Of a stretch of 7,754 bases of DNA, positions 5,286-7,754 are shown one piece after another. The notes under the pieces were generated by a model. That model was not told where the DNA came from. It ran no database searches and was given only the letters and a program-made list of their open reading frames with translations. Position numbers and translations under genes: made by a program. The number at the start of each line of letters is the position of its first letter. Position 1 is the stretch's first letter. The DNA is taken from assembly GCA_016180605.1 (NCBI GenBank), contig JACPAW010000104.1:1-7754 (forward strand), in the 5' to 3' direction. The stretch comes from Candidatus Omnitrophota bacterium. GTDB lineage: Bacteria > Omnitrophota > Gorgyraeia > Aquiviventales > Aquiviventaceae.

Positions 5286-5779
5286 TCCCGAGCAAAAAAT
5301 GTAGGCTCAAGCCAAATTCGGTCATGTCGTTTAAACGGCGCGTGGAGCTCAAAGGCTTGAATGAATCGGGGGTCAGAGCCGTCCTCATCGCCGATTCCTG
5401 GCAAATAGCGAACGGACAATCCCAGCCACCTCCACGGCTGCAGACTATAGTGGACGCCAAGCTGATGGAGCATGAGAAGCTGCGGACTGTAGTAATTGGG
5501 ACTGATGACTTGCGTGTCATCCGCAGTAAATCGATAAATCAACTCGGCTGCAGGCAAAAGTTTGAGCAGGCGTTTTGAAATCTCCACCACACCGGTGAAA
5601 CGCTGATTATCATCGGAAAGGCTCGAAGCTCTACCATGCAGAGCTGCCTGCCAAGCGCTTTCGCTCTTCCATGCTGCCTCCAGTTCGACATTCCGATCTT
5701 GGACATCGGCATTCAAAGCACGTGCGGTCTCAACCGGGATCACTCCCAAGCCCAGTTGTGTCGAAAATTCATCCGTCCA

Positions 5780-7754
5780 CTACGAATGGAGTTTACCGGC
5801 AGCGCTGAATGTCTCGCTTGCTTGCCCACCGCTAAAAACGTAACCCGGGACATCCATTTCTAATCGATGGTCCAACCCTAGGTTGATACTGCTTCCCAAA
5901 CCACCCGCATGGCCTACTACATCCGGAATATCGGCTTCACGGAATAGCCCGGAGCGATGGTTCACATGCCATAACGTGGAACCGATCTGCCAAGATCCAA
6001 CCTGCTGGTCCAGTGTCAGATGCTCGCGGCTTCTGTTATCTTGGGAAAACCAAACGGAAGGAGCCCAAGCCCACTGGCTCTCATTATGGCGCAGCGCTTC
6101 GGCAGCCTGCAGGACTTCTGCAGTGGGTTGAGCTTGAAGGGCTCGGTCTAGATAGGAGCGGCCATGGATGGGGTCGCCTGCCGCAAAATGAAGCCGTGCT
6201 TGTTCCATCAAAAGCAGCGATTCGGGAGTGCCCGCTTGCCGCATGCTCTCCAACCACTGGCGCGCCTCCTTTAAGCGACCTTGCCAAACCGATTGTCTCA
6301 ACAACGTCAGCCGGGTCTGCAAAAAGGGATCTTCATAAGCTACATGCCGCAGTAAATCCTCTCCGCTCCAAGAAGACTTCGGCTCCAGTCGTGTTAAGGT
6401 AAAAGGATCTTTGGAGTGGATGTTGAGCCCATATCCATCTTGATGAAAAGCAATATGATAGTTTTTTCTAACGAGTTCCAAGTTGACGCGTGCCGCATCT
6501 TTGACATTGGAAATTCCATCCTGTCCAAAATTGCTTTCTGGATAAGCAAAGGCATTCGGAGCATTACCCAACTTCTGTGCCAGGCGCTGTTTCGCTTGAC
6601 GATAATCCTCGGCAATGCGCTGTTGCCATTCCTTTGGCGTTTCGAGTCGTTGTTCATCCGCAAGCCATTGCCGATGCACCAAGAAAAGGCCGCGACGCCC
6701 TTCTCCATCCCGCGGAATATATTCCGACGCGCGATCTCCATGAGATTGAATCTGCCATCGCCCGGTTTGCTGGTAATGGTCGATTTGGCTCCAAGAAGCG
6801 TACCCTGGCAAGTCTTTTTCAATGTTCGTCACAGGCACGAACATGGTGGCTTTTAAGCCATACTGGGCGAGAATGGGATCGGCATGCTCAAAACTGTCAA
6901 GACGTGCATCGTCGAAAGTGATCAGCACGGGGTTTTTTGGCAATTCCAGAGTGCCCTGGTACCAAGCGCTTACTTCTTCTGCGGTTACTGCAAAAAATCC
7001 TGCCTGGTGCAAAGCACGCATGTGATCTTCAAATGTCGCAACGGTCAGATGAATCGGAGAAACCAATAGCGGATCGCTTGCCGAGGTCACCAAACCGTGA
7101 TAGAGCAGCACCAATAAGACGGGTTCTTGACTTGCCTGAAGCGACTGATTCAACAATTGTTTGCTTTCCTTTATATTTCCTTGGTTGTGCAGATACCGTG
7201 CATGCGTGATGGTCCAATAAGGGTCCGTTGGGTCCAGCCGACGAGTCCGCTCTATCAAGCGAATCGCCTGAGTGTAATGTCCTCGACTATATTGCGCATC
7301 TGCCAACCCCGATAATGCCTGCAGCGACCAAGGATTCCGTGCCAAAATTTCCTGATAGGCGTTTACCGCTGCCGCAAAACGGCCTTTACTCTCGAAGTAT
7401 TCCGCCTTCAGAAGCAAGGCTTCCGCCTGTGCTAAGTCCAGTTTCAAGCACTGATCCAAGGCTCGAAGATAATCCTCCGTTCGGCCAAGCTGTTGATAGA
7501 CCTTGGCCAGTTTTATGAAAAAAGGAGCATCGGTCGGTTTCGGATCCGCCAGTTGATATTCCAACAAGCGCGCCGCTTGGACCCAATCCTGGTGGACCAT
7601 CGCGTGGTTGATCAAAAGGGTGAGTGCCGGTTGGTATTCAGGATGTTGTTCTACGAGCTTTTCCAGGCTGGCTAAAGCTTGTTGGGTTTGGCCGCTGTGA
7701 TATAAAGCAGCGGCTTCCTGATAATGGTAGGCCAGCTGTTCTGGAAAAGCTTGG
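5780..7754 (-). CDS. TPR / NodB-type polysaccharide deacetylase / PgaA-like barrel fusion, partial
   Basis: The frame is open from the window edge (first whole codon at 7753) to a TAG at 5780. A TTG at 7615 is not a believable start, because the 46 codons before it are also TPR-like. Order on the minus strand: TPR repeats (about 7753-7105); a NodB/CE4 deacetylase domain (about 7105-6328) with VLITFDDARLDSF (FDD at 6908-6916), the second-motif region QSHGDRASEYIP, and AFAYPESNFG; a second helical repeat stretch (about 6325-6088); and the first barrel strands (from about 6073). TPR plus C-terminal barrel is the layout of PgaA/HmsH, the outer-membrane porin that exports poly-beta-1,6-N-acetylglucosamine. 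Deacetylation is normally done by the separate periplasmic protein PgaB. Here both parts share one chain. The second metal-binding His of PgaB-type domains appears to be Ser (codon 6725-6727). The TAG cuts the barrel early, so the product may be defective in export. Confidence 0.8.
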   Translation of the reverse strand, partial: QAFPEQLAYHYQEAAALYHSGQTQQALASLEKLVEQHPEYQPALTLLINHAMVHQDWVQAARLLEYQLADPKPTDAPFFIKLAKVYQQLGRTEDYLRALDQCLKLDLAQAEALLLKAEYFESKGRFAAAVNAYQEILARNPWSLQALSGLADAQYSRGHYTQAIRLIERTRRLDPTDPYWTITHARYLHNQGNIKESKQLLNQSLQASQEPVLLVLLYHGLVTSASDPLLVSPIHLTVATFEDHMRALHQAGFFAVTAEEVSAWYQGTLELPKNPVLITFDDARLDSFEHADPILAQYGLKATMFVPVTNIEKDLPGYASWSQIDHYQQTGRWQIQSHGDRASEYIPRDGEGRRGLFLVHRQWLADEQRLETPKEWQQRIAEDYRQAKQRLAQKLGNAPNAFAYPESNFGQDGISNVKDAARVNLELVRKNYHIAFHQDGYGLNIHSKDPFTLTRLEPKSSWSGEDLLRHVAYEDPFLQTRLTLLRQSVWQGRLKEARQWLESMRQAGTPESLLLMEQARLHFAAGDPIHGRSYLDRALQAQPTAEVLQAAEALRHNESQWAWAPSVWFSQDNRSREHLTLDQQVGSWQIGSTLWHVNHRSGLFREADIPDVVGHAGGLGSSINLGLDHRLEMDVPGYVFSGGQASETFSAAGKLHS

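Larger units (their letters stand above)
5056..5287. repeat. Composite cluster of palindromic repeat elements
   Basis: About 230 nt of mostly GC-rich sequence holds three adjacent structured modules. Module 1 is a 9-bp inverted repeat (CCCCATACA at 5058-5066, TGTATGGGG at 5105-5113). Module 2 is a cloverleaf-shaped array (5119-5193). Module 3 is a long hairpin with repeated TCCTTCGACT (5203-5268) and a further GCTCAGGA copy (5278-5285). The exporter frame on the minus strand stays open across all of it, and at least two other frames are nearly open too. No transposase or clear target duplication is seen, so it is best described as non-autonomous repeat DNA inserted near the 3' end of the gene. 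Confidence 0.7.
4904..5779 (-). pseudogene. Detached C-terminal part of the PgaA-like barrel, truncated by repeats
   Basis: This segment is in the same frame as the TPR-deacetylase gene upstream and is separated from it only by a TAG at 5780-5782. After the stop the frame continues as WTDEFSTQLGLGVIP and then alternating amphipathic strands typical of an outer-membrane barrel (NVELEAAW, WQAALHGRASS, RFTGVVEIS, AAELIYRFTADD, LLMLHQLGVHYSL, WLGLSVRYLPGIG, IQAFELHAPFKR, RIWLEPTFFARD), up to about 5285. From there to about 5056 it is the palindromic repeat cluster. The tail after it (down to the TAG at 4904) has no barrel character and no closing aromatic residue. The last strands of the barrel therefore seem lost. 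It has no ribosome binding site of its own. The best reading is a decayed 3' end; a sequencing error at the TAG is possible but would not explain the repeat-encoded tail. Confidence 0.7.

Noticed and set aside
5104..5578. Plus-strand open frames over the barrel and repeat cluster (5104-5304, 5324-5578).
   Set aside because: They are antisense to barrel-coding sequence or made of stop-poor palindromic repeats. They show no protein-like features or ribosome binding sites.
5780..5782. Amber codon reassignment in this genome.
   Set aside because: The hemerythrin-like gene ends in TAG directly in front of another gene's ribosome binding site, which shows normal use of TAG as a stop.
6394..6822. 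A 142-codon minus-strand ORF inside the deacetylase region.
   Set aside because: It is an out-of-frame shadow of the deacetylase domain, which carries the recognisable FDD and SHGD motifs.

Overview
The window looks like chromosomal DNA from a diderm (Gram-negative) bacterium. It carries two probable lipoproteins, Sec-type signal peptides, and an outer-membrane beta-barrel protein of the polysaccharide-export type. Base composition is moderate and the sequence alone does not fix the lineage. No tRNA, rRNA, transposase, phage gene or CRISPR array is visible. The most unusual content is (i) an apparent fusion of a PgaA-like exporter with a NodB-type deacetylase, broken near its 3' end, and (ii) two clusters of GC-rich palindromic elements lying inside open reading frames.

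Left part (1-2246). On the minus strand, a hemerythrin-like protein gene (239-658) is followed 12 nt later by a small SHOCT-type lipoprotein gene (2-226). They diverge, across a 197-nt AT-rich region (659-855), from a plus-strand pair: a single-pass membrane protein with a Pro/Glu-rich tail (856-1698) and a lipoprotein (1695-2246) that overlaps it by ATGA. The first gene of this pair contains an in-frame array of four GC-rich hairpins (about 917-1040).

Middle (2247-4008). A secreted protein with a DUF5666-like domain (2352-2852) ends at a strong 16-bp palindromic terminator. A secreted glycoside hydrolase-like protein with a GH18 signature (2932-4008) starts just behind it.

Right part (4005-7754, minus strand). 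This reads as an exopolysaccharide export/modification locus. A long frame entering from beyond position 7754 encodes TPR repeats, a NodB/CE4 polysaccharide deacetylase domain, more helical repeats and the start of an outer-membrane barrel. An in-frame TAG at 5780-5782 stops it. Barrel-like sequence continues in the same frame to about 5285, where a roughly 230-nt palindromic repeat cluster (about 5056-5287) begins, including a 66-nt cloverleaf-shaped element. Next on the same strand is a secreted concanavalin/LamG-like protein (4005-4862), which converges on the GH18-like gene with a 4-nt overlap of stop codons.

Taken together, the right half suggests handling of a poly-N-acetylglucosamine-like or related polysaccharide: export porin plus deacetylase, a carbohydrate-binding fold, and a hydrolase on the other strand. 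The substrate is inference. The synthase genes (PgaC/PgaD-like) would have to lie outside the window.
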